A stretch of DNA of 64,000 nt from contig CP114481.1 in NCBI GenBank assembly GCA_027186245.1, positions 2,154,501-2,218,500 on the forward strand, written 5' to 3'. The number at the start of each line of letters is the position of its first letter. The stretch's first letter is position 1. The DNA is from Coriaria nepalensis. Its lineage: Eukaryota; Streptophyta; Magnoliopsida; Cucurbitales; Coriariaceae. A program made the translations under genes and the position numbers. The notes below the pieces were generated by a model. It ran no database searches. It was not told where the DNA came from and worked only from the letters and a program-made list of their open reading frames with translations. Shown here in pieces: positions 35,901-48,670 of the stretch.

Positions 35901-38811
35901 TAATGTTGTAGGAGCATACGTCTAATAGAGATCAACAATAATCAGAACATATGATTAAGATAGCAAATGCAAATATGAGAAATAATATAATATAGAAGAA
36001 ACTAACCTGCATGTAAATGAGCTCTATCGTGCTCCCATTTCTAGTAGGTATTACACTGAATATATCAAGAGATCTACAGTCTCGAAACCAGGAAGGGCGA
36101 TCTTTAACAATCTCAGCAACCTGTAGTATAATATTCCCACATAAAGTCGAACAAGTTCATGGAATATTCCCACTTTTTCAAATGGTGCATGGAAATTGGT
36201 TAACAGATCAAGTTACCTTCGCTGGCTCTAGACTAACTAGACCACAGGCTCGTGCCGCTACTCCACTGCAGTTGCGAGAAACGGCTACGATTCCAATAGA
36301 ATCCGGACCAGGCTGCTCGTATAGTATTGATGCATGTATGAGAAAAAAAGTACGAGCATATAATTAATTTTTCAACAGTAGATTAATATGTGGGGTGGGG
36401 CCTACCTTCATCCCAATTATCTGGACCCAGTCGACAGCAGTTCCTGTAGCCTTGGAAAGGAACTCTGCCAAGGTCTCCTCAGCTATTGCGAGAAGACTAT
36501 GTATGGCACACAATAATGAATCACAAGTTTGCCATACCAGTTAAAAGATATAACTATAATCTATTGATCTAAAATGTTAGTTGAACAAGTCTACCCTATT
36601 GGAGCTTTACTACAGCATATGAAACTATAGATTGAGCCCACAATGTTGGAAACAAATATTTCGAGGTAGAATCACTAACCCAGCTGGGTCATTGATATCC
36701 CTTAGGGGATGCTGAGGTGTTGCTTTCTGCTGTCGTTGGCGTTGACCACTCATGACCACTGACGATTCACAACTGTTATCTGTGGTTGTCGCAGATGTCT
36801 GCTCAAAATATACAATAGTAAACTTCATATAAATAACTAAAACAACTACTACTTTGAGGAACAAAAAATATTGATTTGTAAATCCATTTATGTTGTTTGG
36901 TAACATATCTTAAATAAGGGAATTCAATCAAATTCCCACCTGAAATGATATCTCTTACCATATGATTACAAAACTGCCCCCGGTACCAGTTATATTAAAC
37001 TAAGAAAGTTTTAAACTACTTTCATGATATTTATGAATCCTTGTTTTAAGTAACAAAAAGATTTGAAAATGACTTGAATTCCTTGTATTTTGTTTCAAGT
37101 AAGGAATTTTGAATTTTTAAATGTTTCCAAAATGGGTCATTGGAAAGACACAAACATGAGGGAAACCCAATTCATTCATGAAAACTATACGAGGTAGAAA
37201 CAGGAAAAGGAATGTACAGTGTGCAATTGTTGACGCATATAGCCGTTTTCATAAACCAAGTGCGAAACTTGCTTCTGCAAGCGGTCATTTTCTTCCATTA
37301 ACAACTTGTTCATGGAATTCAACTTCCTATTCACTGTCTGGAGACGAGAAGACTCTTTCCTTTGCTTTTCACGGCATCTACAAAAATTTTAAAAAATAAT
37401 ATGAAAAATTAATAGTTGCTCCCAGCTTAAGAAAAAACTTAGAAGAGTATATATTCGGTGCAATATGCAATCAGTGTCACAAGGGAATATATTTGATATT
37501 AACCCTTCAGCCTCATTAAACATGTGGACCCTTATGGCAGCATGTTTAATAAAGCTGAAGGGTCGAGATCAGTTACTTTCCCTTATGACAAGATCTTATT
37601 CGCGAATCACAACACGACCCAATTGCACCTAATATTTTCCCCATCTGTCTTGTAGTTAGAAGGGTAATAACAAGTTAGAAATGCAACATTGTACATTTTT
37701 TATGAGAAGCGATTCAAATTATTACTCACAAGATAGGCAACTAAAGAATCGTCCATTTTCAAAATGGACAGGGTATAATAGTAATTTCATAAGCGCTTGC
37801 ATTACTAGTACAGTAAATTAAGATGAGTAAAATATGAAAGTACAATTACTAACTACAAAATTTATAGACAAAAAAATGTTGAAAAAAAAAGAAGAGATAG
37901 ATCGTTGACAAAATAAAAGGAGTAGATATAATATATGTAATACATAAAGACATAAAGACATAAAGACATAAGGACATAAAGAGCCGCATACACCAAACTA
38001 AAGGCAAGATGATTATTAATAAACTGCAACAGCATTCAAGACATAATCATATCAGAAACATTCAGGAAAAGAAGCAGAGGAGAAGAAAGCTTTCAACCAA
38101 AAAAACTTCTAATATAATGCAAGAAATCATATTACTTTCTAACAAAAAGCTACACGCCAAAGACAGAAATTTGTTTTCGTGTCTTTTCACCAAAACACAG
38201 CAAAAGACTTACCATTGGAAAAAGAAGTGGTACTACTTTTAATTACACAAACGTTAAATGTAATGAACAAAAAACACATTTAGAAAAATTATAGACAAAA
38301 GTTACTAAAAGCTGACAACTTCACTGCTCTAAGAATGGCTTGCATTTTTCAAGAGGAAGAAACAAGATGCTAAAAATCTGTACTAAGAACAAGAAGATCA
38401 GAGTAAAAAATAACTACCATGTAAATTTCCAACAAGATTATCATAAAAATGAACTCAAAGTTCTTATAAACATCTTTTGAAAAGAAATTGTTAAAAACAA
38501 AAAACAAAAAAAATAAGAACATGCACAAGTTTCATGAATGAGTACTGGCTAGAAAGTGAAGACTAAAGGGAAACAGAAGAGAGAGAGAGATGAATAAACC
38601 TGCGATTCTGAAACCAAACTTTGATCTGTTTGGGTTCAATATTAGACAAAATAGGGCACTCCCTAATGAGCTGCTGCCTTCTTAAAGAGCAAGGCTTAGG
38701 ACATTCAGTATAAACCCTCTCTAAGGCCTCAACTTGTTCTGGAGTATATCTCACGTACTTGCTCGAATCCATCTGCTTATTCGACGCATCTTTGTGCATT
38801 GCAAACGCCAT
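32918..38811 (-). CDS. Class III HD-ZIP transcription factor, PHB/PHV (ATHB-14/ATHB-9) type
   Basis: Seventeen coding exons with GT/AG borders join in frame to 849 residues (PHB about 852). They are 38600-38811, 37218-37377, 36680-36798, 36406-36496, 36217-36312, 36007-36120, 35838-35921, 35565-35720, 35394-35468, 35208-35314, 34692-35073, 34527-34610, 34290-34424, 33687-34012, 33452-33563, 33164-33313 and 32918-33064. Domains: homeodomain from K18 (KYVRYTPEQVEALERVYTEC to WFQNRR); leucine zipper about 75-125; START lipid-binding domain from about 160 (MKPGPDSIGIVAVSRNC); C-terminal MEKHLA (LDDNDSNHCLALMFINWSFL). It should be nuclear and specify adaxial leaf fate, meristem and vascular pattern. 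The N-terminal HKDASNKQMDSSKYVRY and VYTECPKP favour PHB/PHV over REV or ATHB8/15. A TATA-like tttataataaag lies near 39045-39056 on this strand. Confidence 0.95.
36303..36416 (-). promoter_or_regulatory. miR165/166 target site, split by an intron
   Basis: The end of the exon at 36406-36496 reads TTGGGATGAAG and the start of the next exon reads CCTGGTCCGG. Splicing out 36313-36405 creates the conserved miR165/166 target found in all HD-ZIP III transcripts, encoding GMKPGPD at the start of START. In the genome the site is interrupted by 93 bases, so only spliced RNA can be targeted. Confidence 0.9.
37937..37982. repeat. Tandem acataaag repeat inside HD-ZIP III intron 1
   Basis: About five units of acataaag with a spacer base, one unit reading acataagg. 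It is a short minisatellite within the 1.2-kb first intron. Confidence 0.85.
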
Positions 38812-40840
38812 TTCAAATAACTAACAGAAAACCCAGAAAACAAAATGAAGAGAAAAGAGCAACCCAGAAAAGAAAAAAAAAAGTTCTTGAAGGGGGAGGG
38901 CTAATATGTGAAATGGGGTTCTTCTTGTTCTTCTTCTTCCTCGCCTCCTCCTCTCTCCATCAAGATGGTTCAACGATTTCTCCTCTCTAAACGATAAATG
39001 TTAAAAACCCAGTTTGGGGAAGAGTCTGAAAAAGAGAGGGGGCTTTATTATAAACGCAAATGAAAGAGAGAAAGCCCCACAGAAAGAGACAGCAAAGAAA
39101 AAAAGCAGAGAGACATAGAGAGAGAAAATATAGACTCTGTATTTTCTAACTGTGTGATTTGAAAACACGTAATAAACTTTTAATTTAAAAGAGGAGGAGT
39201 AAATGAGAGGTCAGAGTAGCGTAGGAGTTATTCTTTTTGAAAGAAAAAGAAAATGGAAAATAAAAAGGCTCCCATAGCTGTAGGAGCTATATACAAGGCA
39301 AGAGATGTCTGACGAATGGGTTTCTGTTTTTGTCCTTCACTGCCTGGTCTAGGAAAAAGATACGGTTCAGTACTACTACTACAGCTCTGATCGATCACCA
39401 TTGCAACCACTTTCTCTCTCTCTTATTTCTCTCTACCTGTCCCTCTCGATTTATGGTATCTAGGTATTGGCATGCATGTATGAAGTTGAAGTATGTATGT
39501 ATGATGGGTATTGATGAAAGGGAACGTGGGGAAATTTCATCGGGGCATGCCATATTTGACGGATGTTTAAACAATAAACTGAAAAATTGATCGGAGTAAA
39601 AAGAAGGGCAGCGTGAGAGCACAGTGAGGCTTACGTTTTGTTTAAATATTTCATTTTTAATTTTTTTTCCCTCTTTACATTATTTTTTAATTATATATAT
39701 ATATTACACTAATAATTTGTTTGTATGTCATAAATAACTGTAGCTTATGTGGCCAATTGATGAGTTAAGAGGGGGAAATAAGTTTGAATATTTATATTAA
39801 GTGTTGGTATGGTCATAAAAAATTGTTTGCTACTGATTTAATCCTACAACTATGAGCCGTTGCAAGTTTGCATGTTTCATCATAAATTCTGCCATTTCTT
39901 ATTAGATTAATTATAATATTTTATTTCTTCATATAATTAGATAAATTCATACTTTAAATATTATAAGAGGGGAAGAATTGTCACATTCTAGGAAAATGTT
40001 TTTTTTTATTTATATATATAACTAAGCATAATTAGTAGATAAGTAATTTTGTACTTGGTTGACTACGAAATTTCATATTTTCATAAATCATGTGAAGAAA
40101 TATTGAAGTTTTGTCCTAAGATTTTGATATTAATGATTTATTTAGGAAATTATTTTAGGGTGAAAAGGAATAAAATTTATAAATGGGGTGAAATCTTAAA
40201 ACAATGAAATAGAAAGGAATTATTTAGAATTTTTCAAATTGGGAGGACTGAAACTCAATAAACAAAAAAGAAAGGAAAAGGTTGAGTTGGTGGAGTAACC
40301 AAATTAAACTATTCAACCATTTAATAAATATATATATATTATTAAATAAGTATAGTGGGTAATAATAGAAATAATATTATATATCATGAAACAAAATATT
40401 ATAAAGTTGTAGAGAAAGAGAAGGTTGTTGAGAAATAATATTATATATCATGAAATAAGTGGGCAAAAAATAATGATCCACTCAAATAATTAAATATATA
40501 TATATGTATATATATATATAGCTCTCTCTCATTCCTTTACAAAATCAAAAATATCATTCTATCACGAGAAACTCACGCTCTCATCTTCTCACTCAAATTT
40601 GTAAGGAAGATCCTTAAAAGATCAAATCCTTCTTTCTGATTTGCTTTATTAGGATTCTCCTAAAATAATATATTTTCATAAATTCTAAAATTATATAAAA
40701 AAATTATTATGAAACTAGACTTTTTATATCTATTAATAAAGTGCAAAAAGATCTTAGTCATATTTGTATAGGTCGAGAAATAAATTCTTAAAATTAACTG
40801 AATAATTTATATAATAATTATAAAGATGATGAAAGAATAT
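38812..40840. other. 5' flank of the HD-ZIP III gene and spacer
   Basis: The first 250 bases are GA/CT-rich leader and promoter sequence of the minus-strand gene. Further out it is AT-rich with no gene. A 24-base word starting gaaataatattatata is repeated exactly at 40368-40391 and 40432-40455. A TA-rich tract followed by gctctctctcattcc at 40495-40540 looks like a promoter or LTR fragment. Confidence 0.5.
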
Positions 40841-40847
40841 TATGAGG

Positions 40848-41600
40848 ATATAAATGTATGGTCAATGAAAGTATTAGTAATGTAATTTTAAAGTAAGAGT
40901 AAAGTTGTAGATTTATATAACACATGGTGACTTAGGTAGCGATTTTGAGAATATGTAACTTAAGTTATACTAATCACACTTAAAGTGAGCCATACCAATT
41001 CAGAAAGCTTGGACTATTACCTTTCTAAAGAAATGTGATTGGGAGTTTTTGAGTATTTTTATAATAAGATATAGGCAAAAAAGAAATGTTGGTCAAATAA
41101 AAATGTATGATTGAATAGTTTTGGAACAATTGAGGTTTGATAGATCAAACATAGATATTTCGAATTACAATTTTAATAGAAGCTATAGGACTTGTTGATA
41201 GAGATACTATAAAAAGACCCAAACAATATTAATTCCTAAATATGAGAAATGATTTTTAAAACGACAACCATAGAAGTGGGAAATTTGACGAGGGAAGAAC
41301 CAATAGTGTAAGTAAAAGTAGAAAAGGTAGCAAACCATTGAATTTGGTGCTACAATTTATGTAGGAGACCTAAAATAGATAGAACTAAAAGTGTACAAAA
41401 TTTCAAAATTATTTAAAATTATGATCTAAAAGATGCAATTATCAAAATCTAGGTTAATAGTTAGATGAACTAAATAACTTTAAATTATGCCTTTAAAAGG
41501 TATAATGAAAGGCATGAACCAAGAAGAAAAAAAAAATGATAATTTGGAATTGTAAATTTTATAAGAGATATTTATGAACCTTAATAAGAGGTTATAAAAT
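40848..41600 (+). repeat. Dispersed repeat copy 1, left part (matches 61372-62100)
   Basis: Over about 700 bases this is collinear with 61372-62080. Shared blocks are aacacatggtgacttaggta, gttatactaatca, aagatatttcgaattrcaattttaat and aaaatctaggttaatagtta. It is non-coding. It stops near agatatttatgaac, where a LINE fragment begins. Confidence 0.8.
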
Positions 41601-41604
41601 TTTT

Positions 41605-42960
41605 AGATGTATCTAGAGCTTGGGCTATCTGGGGATAATATAATTTTTAGATCTCGGATTCTCTTCTATCCACCTACTTACATCAGAAATATAGTAGTTC
41701 AATTAGTGCTAAAAACTTTTCAACCAAATTTAATTCATTCTACATATTGGCATTGGCTCCTTTCAGTCCGTGAGGAAACCAAAGAACTTATGCAACAAGA
41801 TGGTGATCATTGGGTTTTGATGGAGGATTTTAGTGGTCAGTTCATGTTTAAATTCTGCTTGGGAACACACTAGACAAGCTACTTCACCAAACTATATATA
41901 TAAGATGCTTTGGCATATTTTTCTTCTGATAAAAAATTTCGTTTAATGTGTGGAGAATTTTGAAAGTTTATGTTCCAGTTGATGATATGTTGAAGAAACC
42001 TGGTGTTATTGGCCTTTTTTTTGTTACTTATGTAAGAGGGAAGAGGAGACTTTTGAATATATTTTATGTTTTTGTCCTGTTACAGTGCATATGTGGAAGA
42101 CCCCCTTGCTAACACTTTCCAAATATCTCTTTTGATGATCAGTTTATAAAAGGGTTGCTTTGTTAGTTTCTTTATTATTTTCAGCATTCTTCTAGTCTTC
42201 ATACATTATGTAAGAGTTCCTATTATTGATTATTGGATTATCTAGCTTACTAGAAATAGAGTCAAATATGATGATAGCAAAGTATATACTATTCCAATTG
42301 ACCGGATTATTTCTTATCTAATGGAGAGTTCTTTCACATTTTGTATTCGAGACAAATCTTGTAAGGTTGATGATATTTTGACTCACTCTCTAAATACTAA
42401 GGTTCATTATAAATGTCCTAAATTTCTTTTGGTTCCATGGTATATCCTCAAATTTGATGGTTGAAAGTGAACAATGATGGTTTTTCTACACAATGTAGAG
42501 GTGGCAAAATGGGTCAGGCTGACACGATACGACAAAAGTCACGTTTATGACCCGTTACTATGTCTGTGCCGTGCCGTGTCGTGAAGTGCCGTATTGTGCC
42601 TTTATTTTTATGCATGAACACAAGCACAATATGGATTGCCACCACTAACACAATGTAAGTCTGGTTATGGATTTATAGTTTGTGGTCATAAAGGAAATTT
42701 CCATTTTGCATCTGCCTTTTCTCTCTCTAATGTTACAAATATGGAGGCCGAGTTTAGGGGTTTAGAAGAAACTGTGAAATGACACATAGCGAAACATGCT
42801 TATTGCTTTATCTTTGAGGTGGATGCAAAAGTGCTTATGCAAATTATCTTTGAGGTGATGCTTCACCTTCTTATTCTTTGAATTAGAGAATGCTTTGGTT
42901 GAAAAATAATATAGAGAAACCTAATGCAAGACTGAGCAGGCAAATTTGTGTGATGATTAC
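41605..42960 (+). pseudogene. LINE 3' fragment (zf-RVT and RNase H-like end)
   Basis: The plus strand reads GDHWVLMEDFSGQFMFKF followed by an AWEHTRQATSP-like continuation in another frame, the usual entry to the zinc-finger region after a LINE reverse transcriptase. An EEETFEYILCFCPVTVHMW-like stretch follows near 42050. From 42460 there is an RNase H-like end (LKVNNDGFSTQ, then CKSGYGFIVCGHKGNFHFAS, then MEAEFRGLEETVK). Stops are frequent. A 152-base MITE interrupts the RNase H part at 42496. Confidence 0.75.
42496..42647. mobile_element. hAT-like MITE, 152 bases, with perfect 8-base target-site duplication
   Basis: The ends are tagaggtggcaa and, inverted, tagtggtggcaa. The element is flanked by acacaatg at 42488-42495 and again at 42648-42655, an exact 8-base duplication as made by hAT transposases. 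The interior has repeated ccgtgccgtg words and no coding sequence. Removing it restores the RNase H reading of the surrounding LINE. Confidence 0.9.
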
Positions 42961-43019
42961 CTTACTTTTACTGTTTCTCATTCAGGTATAGCTTATTCAT
43001 GTGAGTCTGTAATGGCTTA

Positions 43020-43465
43020 TTCATGTGAGCACACGAAGATAGAAGTGCAGAAGATATACCATTCTTACTTATATTATTATGCATCAATAAATACTCATCG
43101 TATTTACTTAATTTCCATTAAAAAAATTTCCCTTAAATATTTTCACACTTAGAGTATCAAATTTTGATTCACTTATTTATTATCTTGAATGTATTATAAA
43201 TCATTTCGAAGCTCTCACATAGAAAAATTCGAATTCATTTTGATATTTCACTAACGTAAATAGATTCCAACTAAAAATTAAACCTAAATAGAGCATCTTG
43301 ATATGCTATTTCTCTAACAAACAATTATATCATCTTGATATAATATTCCATCTTATTTCTCTAATTCATCTTATTCTATTTAGATTTTCGATGGAATTTT
43401 TTGGTCACTTCTAAATCAACTAATACTCAAGGCTCTTGCAAGACTAATATTACATGCAAGTTGAC
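43020..43465 (+). repeat. Dispersed repeat copy 1, right part (matches 63380-63852)
   Basis: Collinear with 63380-63852. Shared blocks are cctaaatagagcatcttgat, gattttcgatggaatttttt and acatgcaagttga at the right end. Together with 40848-41600 it frames the LINE fragment. Confidence 0.75.
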
Positions 43466-44195
43466 TAACTAATTGAATGAGCCAAAGTAGTCAGTCCAAA
43501 TTTATCAAAGAGGTATGAGAAGAAAATTGATCCACAATAGAGCTCTTGGAGGTTCTTCCCCAAGAATAAAATATGGAGACCAATTTAACAATCTTAATGC
43601 CAAGTCAAATGGCTTATAAGCAAATGTGAAAGCTCAATTAGAAAGCTCACTTCACCAATTCAATAGAAACTTAAAGTTGATCAAATCTAATTTTTTATCA
43701 TACCATTAGAAAGCTTACTTCACCATGAGTCCAATGCAACTTTCTGGAAGTCATTCTTACGTCGAACGTGTTGCCACTAGCCGCTTGAAGATGGAAAGTT
43801 ACTTGCTTGTGTTGCACATGTTGTCTAAAGGAAGATGAAGTAACTCGTATCTGAGATCCAACCTCGTCAATTTAACCCGCAGTTAACCTTTGACCGTTTC
43901 CTTTTTTGACCCATGCTAACCATCCCAAAAAGGGTCAGAATTTATAATTTTTCCTTAGATTTTGTTAAGAATTTCAGTTTAGTCTCCAATGTCTCAAAAT
44001 TCATTTGTATTTCATGAAAATATTACTTCCATCCATAAAGTTCAGGGATCATTTATTTTGCCCCCAGAAAGCTACTTATTATCAGAAATACCCACCTCAA
44101 GATTTTTGACCAATCCGTATCCAACCGTCATCTCCATTTTGTGAAATTATTTATCCAAAGCCTTAAAATCAAGCTATTTCTATTTAAAGCAATCC
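43466..44195. other. Spacer before the nested Copia pair
   Basis: No coding sequence recognised. The 5' LTR and primer-binding site expected upstream of the outer Copia gag are not present here. Confidence 0.4.
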
Positions 44196-44529
44196 ATGGC
44201 CACTTCAAGAAAGTTTTTCCAGCCGCAGCTTCCTAAATTAATGAAAGAAAATTATGAAAATTGGAGAATACAAATGAAAATACTCCTGGCATCCCAAAAT
44301 CTATGGGAAATTGGTGAAAATGGCTACATAGAGCCTGCATCTAAGGCGGAAGAAGATGCCTTAAATGCAACGGAGAAAGTGACCTAAAAGGAATTGAGAA
44401 AGAAAGATTAGAAGGCGTTGTTTATGACTTATCATACACTAGATGAAGGAAATTTTAAAAAAGATCTCCTCCATTAAAAATGCAAGTGAAGCATGGAATA
44501 TACTTCAAAAATCATTTCAAGGTATTTAT

Positions 44530-44783
44530 TGATGATCATATGCTCATCCATGTCAGCACATGCAGTTGCACAGATTTGGTTAAATCAATCAAGATTAGTT
44601 AAGGATGTCTGGGTTAGTTAGCATGGAATTTGTTTAGTTGTTATGTAAGTTAGTTTATACATGCAAGTATATATAAGACAATTTTCAATATAATTAACAT
44701 GCAGGTTGAATAAAAGATTAAAGCAAATTTCTCTCTCCTCTCTCTACTTCCTCGCTCGATTCAGATTCTTATGAATCTTACCA
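44530..44783 (+). repeat. Left LTR of the inner Copia
   Basis: Begins tgatgatcatatgctcatcc and ends cttacca. It has a tatataag box near 44672 and a ctctctcc-rich region. Nearly collinear with 48415-48670. Confidence 0.9.
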
Positions 44784-47700
44784 TTGTATTAGAGCAATTA
44801 GAGATTTGATCTCTCACTTTGATCAAAATTCTTCCGCATCAATACTGCAGATGATTACAGAGTTCCAAAATGTTTACCAGTGATGAAGAAACTTTGCCTC
44901 TAGCTTCAACAGGCATAAATAATCCATTGACATGATCCAACTCTGTTTCTGCAGGACTGAATCAAACTCCCATGGATTTCAATCATCTTTTGTACCTATA
45001 TCCATCTGACACGTTTGAATTGATTTTAGTTTCACCACCACTTCTAGGATCACAAAACTACAATACTTGGAGCAGAGCTATGAAGATCATTCTGATGGTG
45101 AAAATAAGTTAGGTTTCGTTATAGGAATATGTACAAGACCAATAAATGATCCAATAATGGCTCAGTATTGGAACTGCTATAATGCCTGTGTGATAATTGG
45201 ATCCTCAACTCTATTTCTAAAAAAGTGTATAATGGTGTAGTATACTCTTCATATGCGCATCTTGTTTGGAAAAATCTCTAAAAGAGATTTGAAAAAGTGA
45301 AAGGCACACACAAATTTACAATCCAGAACAAGATTGCTAATACTATACAAAGAAGTAGTGATATATCAGGTTATTATAACCGATTGAAAGAATTGTGAGA
45401 TGAACTTTCTGCCTTAGTGATTTTACCAGATGACGAAATATACCAGAAACATCTTGAAGAACATAAACTCTTTCAATTTCTTATGGGACATTATGAGTCC
45501 TACATTCCACTTCGTAGTCAAATACTATTGAAAAGTCCACTTCCATCGGTTGAAGAAGATTATGCTATCCTCAATGAAGATGAAGCACAATGCAACATCA
45601 ACACTAACAATGTCAATAATGAGGTTATAGCATTTAATTCGTTTAAACATGTTAACACTAACAAAATTTCTGTTGAATGTGATTACTGCCATGCCAAAAG
45701 GCATAAAAAGGAATCTTGCTTCAAGATCATTGGTTATCCAAGGGGTAACAACACCAACAAAGGAAAAAGGCCTTTTTTTAAAGCAAAAAATAGTCTTCAT
45801 CAAATATGGCTCAAGCAGATGTTCCAAAGATTGAGTCCACTTCTAGTGCTCAAATGCTTTCTTCTGAGCAGTACAACCAGCTGATGCAAATGCTGAATAA
45901 AGAGAATAATTCAAATCCAACATTTAGTGCTAATCTTGCTACTACTTCTCCATGTGGTTCCTCTTATTTCTTTATTGCATATAATGCACATCCTTGGATA
46001 ATTGACATGGGAGCAAGCCATCATATGACTTGTAATTTACAAGGTCTAATAGATCCTATTACACGCTTATATGTCTCCTCTTCATCCATAAGATTACCAA
46101 ATGGAATGATATCCTACGTCACCTATATTGGCAGCATTACTTTGTCCAGACAATCATTGGGGTGAGTGTGTTCTAATGACCACTTATCTTCTCAATAGGA
46201 TGCCCACTCCTCTTCTCCAAAAAAGATCTTCATATGAACTATTCTTCAATAAAGTTCCTTTAATTACACATCTAAAGAGGTTTAGTTGTCTTTGCTACTC
46301 CTATATTCTTAATAATCATGACAAATTCAGTCCCCATTCATCTCTATGTGTATTCCTAGGATATGCACAATCATAGAAAGGCTATAGACTCTTAACTTTG
46401 CAGAGCCACCAATTCATGATTAGTCGTGATGTTCACTTTGTCGAGTCCATTTTTCTATTTCATCCTTCATATTATCCTCCTCTATCTTCTACTATTTCAT
46501 TTTCCTAGTCTCCTTTATCTAACATTTTCGATGATGACATTCCCTTTAATACTATATCCACTCCTATCATATCTCCCTCAACTACTGCTCATGACATTTC
46601 TGATTCTGTTTTTCTTTAATTAGCTTCCCTTCCTACTGTTTCTATCATTCCTCCTACTCGCAGGTCTTCCAGAATTTCACATCCTTCTCTCTAGTTAAGT
46701 GACTATGCATGTTCTAGTGCCATTGCTTCTTCAGTTCCCTTACTGCATACTCCAAGGCTACATCTGCCAGGTACCCCATATCTTCTCACATTTCATATTC
46801 CTCTATCTCTGCCCCTTATCATACCTTTCTTTCATCTATTGCTAATGAAATTGAACCTACATCATTTCGTGAGGCATCTAAGGATAAGAGGTGGCAATTG
46901 GCTATGGAATAAGAATTGGAAGCCTTGCTAAAAAACAACACATGGGAGATTGTGGACCTGCCTTCAGATAAGTCTCCCATTGGATACAAATAGGTCTATA
47001 AAATTAAATACAAGACTCATGGCTCTATAAAATGGTTCAAAGCATGCCTTGTAGCAAAGGGTTACACAAACTGACGGTATTGATTATCATGACACTTTCT
47101 CACCAGTTATAAAGATGGTGACTGTTAGATCCATTCTTTCCCTAGCTGCAACCAAGAAATGAGACATCTATCAGATGGACGTTTATAATGTCTTTCTTCA
47201 AGGTGATCTAGTCAAAGATGTTTACATGATACCCCCTCCCGGTTTTCCCAAACAGTCTTCTAGAAAAATCAACAAGCTCACCAAGTCATTGCATAGGCTT
47301 AAACAAACATCTCGCCAATGGAATCAAAAGTTCACCCAGACAATTCTTCTTGTTGGTTTTCAACAATCATGTTCTGATTACGGCCTCTTTTTTAAACATG
47401 ATGGCTATGACACAACTTTACTCCTTGTCTATGTCGATGATATCATCATCACAGGCAGTAACAATCAACTCATTACTGCTTTAAAATCTTTTCTGAAATC
47501 TCAATTCCACATGAAAGACCTTGGCTCACTCAGATATTTTCTTGGAATTGAAATTGCATGATCAAACAAGGGTTTATGTCTCAACCAACGAAAGTATGCT
47601 CTAGAGCTTTATACTGACTCTGGTCTTTTAGCTTCCAAACCTGCTTCCACCCCCATGGAACATCGTGTTCAGCTAACTGTTGCTGCTTTTGATTCTCTAG

Positions 47701-48414
47701 AAGACTTACTTAAAGATCCTTTGCTTGCTGATCCTTAACCCTATCATAGGCTTCTCAATCGCCTCATCTACTTAACGATGACGCATCCTGATATTTCTTA
47801 TTTTGTAACCTTACTCAGTTAGTTCATCCAAAAGCCTAAAGTCTCACATCTTACAGCTGCTAATCGTGTGTTATGATACAATAAAGGAAATCATGATCTT
47901 GGGATTCTTCTTTCCTCCACCTCAAACTTTCATTTACAAGCCTTTTATGATAGTGATTGGGCCTCATGTCCCATGTCTCGTCGCTCAACTACTGGATTTT
48001 ACATTAGCCTTGGGGATTCTCTTCTTTCATGGAATACCAAGAAACAAACGGTTATGTATCGCTCTTCTGCTAAGGCAGAATATAGATCACTTGCTACTAC
48101 TACTTCAGAGTTGGTCTGGCTCATCCAACTTTTCAAATATCTTGGCCATCCTATACCTCTTCCCATTCGACTACACTATGATAGTCAAGATGCAGTTTAT
48201 ATTACTAGCAACCCAATGTTTCACGAATGAACAAAGCATATAGAAATTGATCTACATGTTGTTCATGATCATATTCAAGCTAGTATCATTCTATTTATCT
48301 CATGTTGGCAATGCAGAACAACCGGCTGACATTTTCACCAAATTTTTGGGCATCTCTCAACACCACCATCTTCTATCCAAGCTGGGCATTCTCAATCTCT
48401 TTTACCCACTTGCT

Positions 48415-48670
48415 TGATGATCATATGCTCATCCACGTCAACATATGCAGTTGCACAGATTTGGTTAAATCGATCAAGATTAGTTAAAGATGTCTGGGTT
48501 AGTCAGCATAGAAATTGTTTAGTTGTTACGTAAGTTAGTTTATACATACAAATATATAAGACAATTCCTACTGTAATTAACATGCAGGTTGAATAAAAGA
48601 TTACATCAAATTTCTTTCTCCTCTCTCTCTCTACTTCTTTGCTCGATTTAGATTCTTGCGAATCTTATCA
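48415..48670 (+). repeat. Right LTR of the inner Copia
   Basis: Begins tgatgatcatatgctcatcc and ends cttatca. It differs from the left LTR mainly by transitions and one extra ct unit. Confidence 0.9.

Larger units (their letters stand above)
44530..48670 (+). mobile_element. Inner Copia with paired LTRs, nested in the outer gag
   Basis: LTRs of about 255 bases (44530-44783 and 48415-48670) flank this second Copia. Directly after the left LTR, ttgtattagagc resembles the Met-tRNA primer-binding site. Gag text (YLYPSDTFELILVSPPLL, QNYNTWSRAMKIILM), a protease-like WIIDMGASHHMTC and the integrase end (TTYLLNRMPTPLLQKRSSYE) are present. The integrase core is deleted at about 46143. Reverse transcriptase (47175-47560) keeps YVDDIIITG, and RNase H (about 47973-48230) keeps YRSSAKAEYRSLA. 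It has multiple stops. The flanks share only a tatt word, so the target-site duplication is not clear. Confidence 0.85.

Noticed and set aside
36017..36367. Plus-strand frame of 116 codons
   Set aside because: Antisense to HD-ZIP III exons 5 and 6 and their intron.
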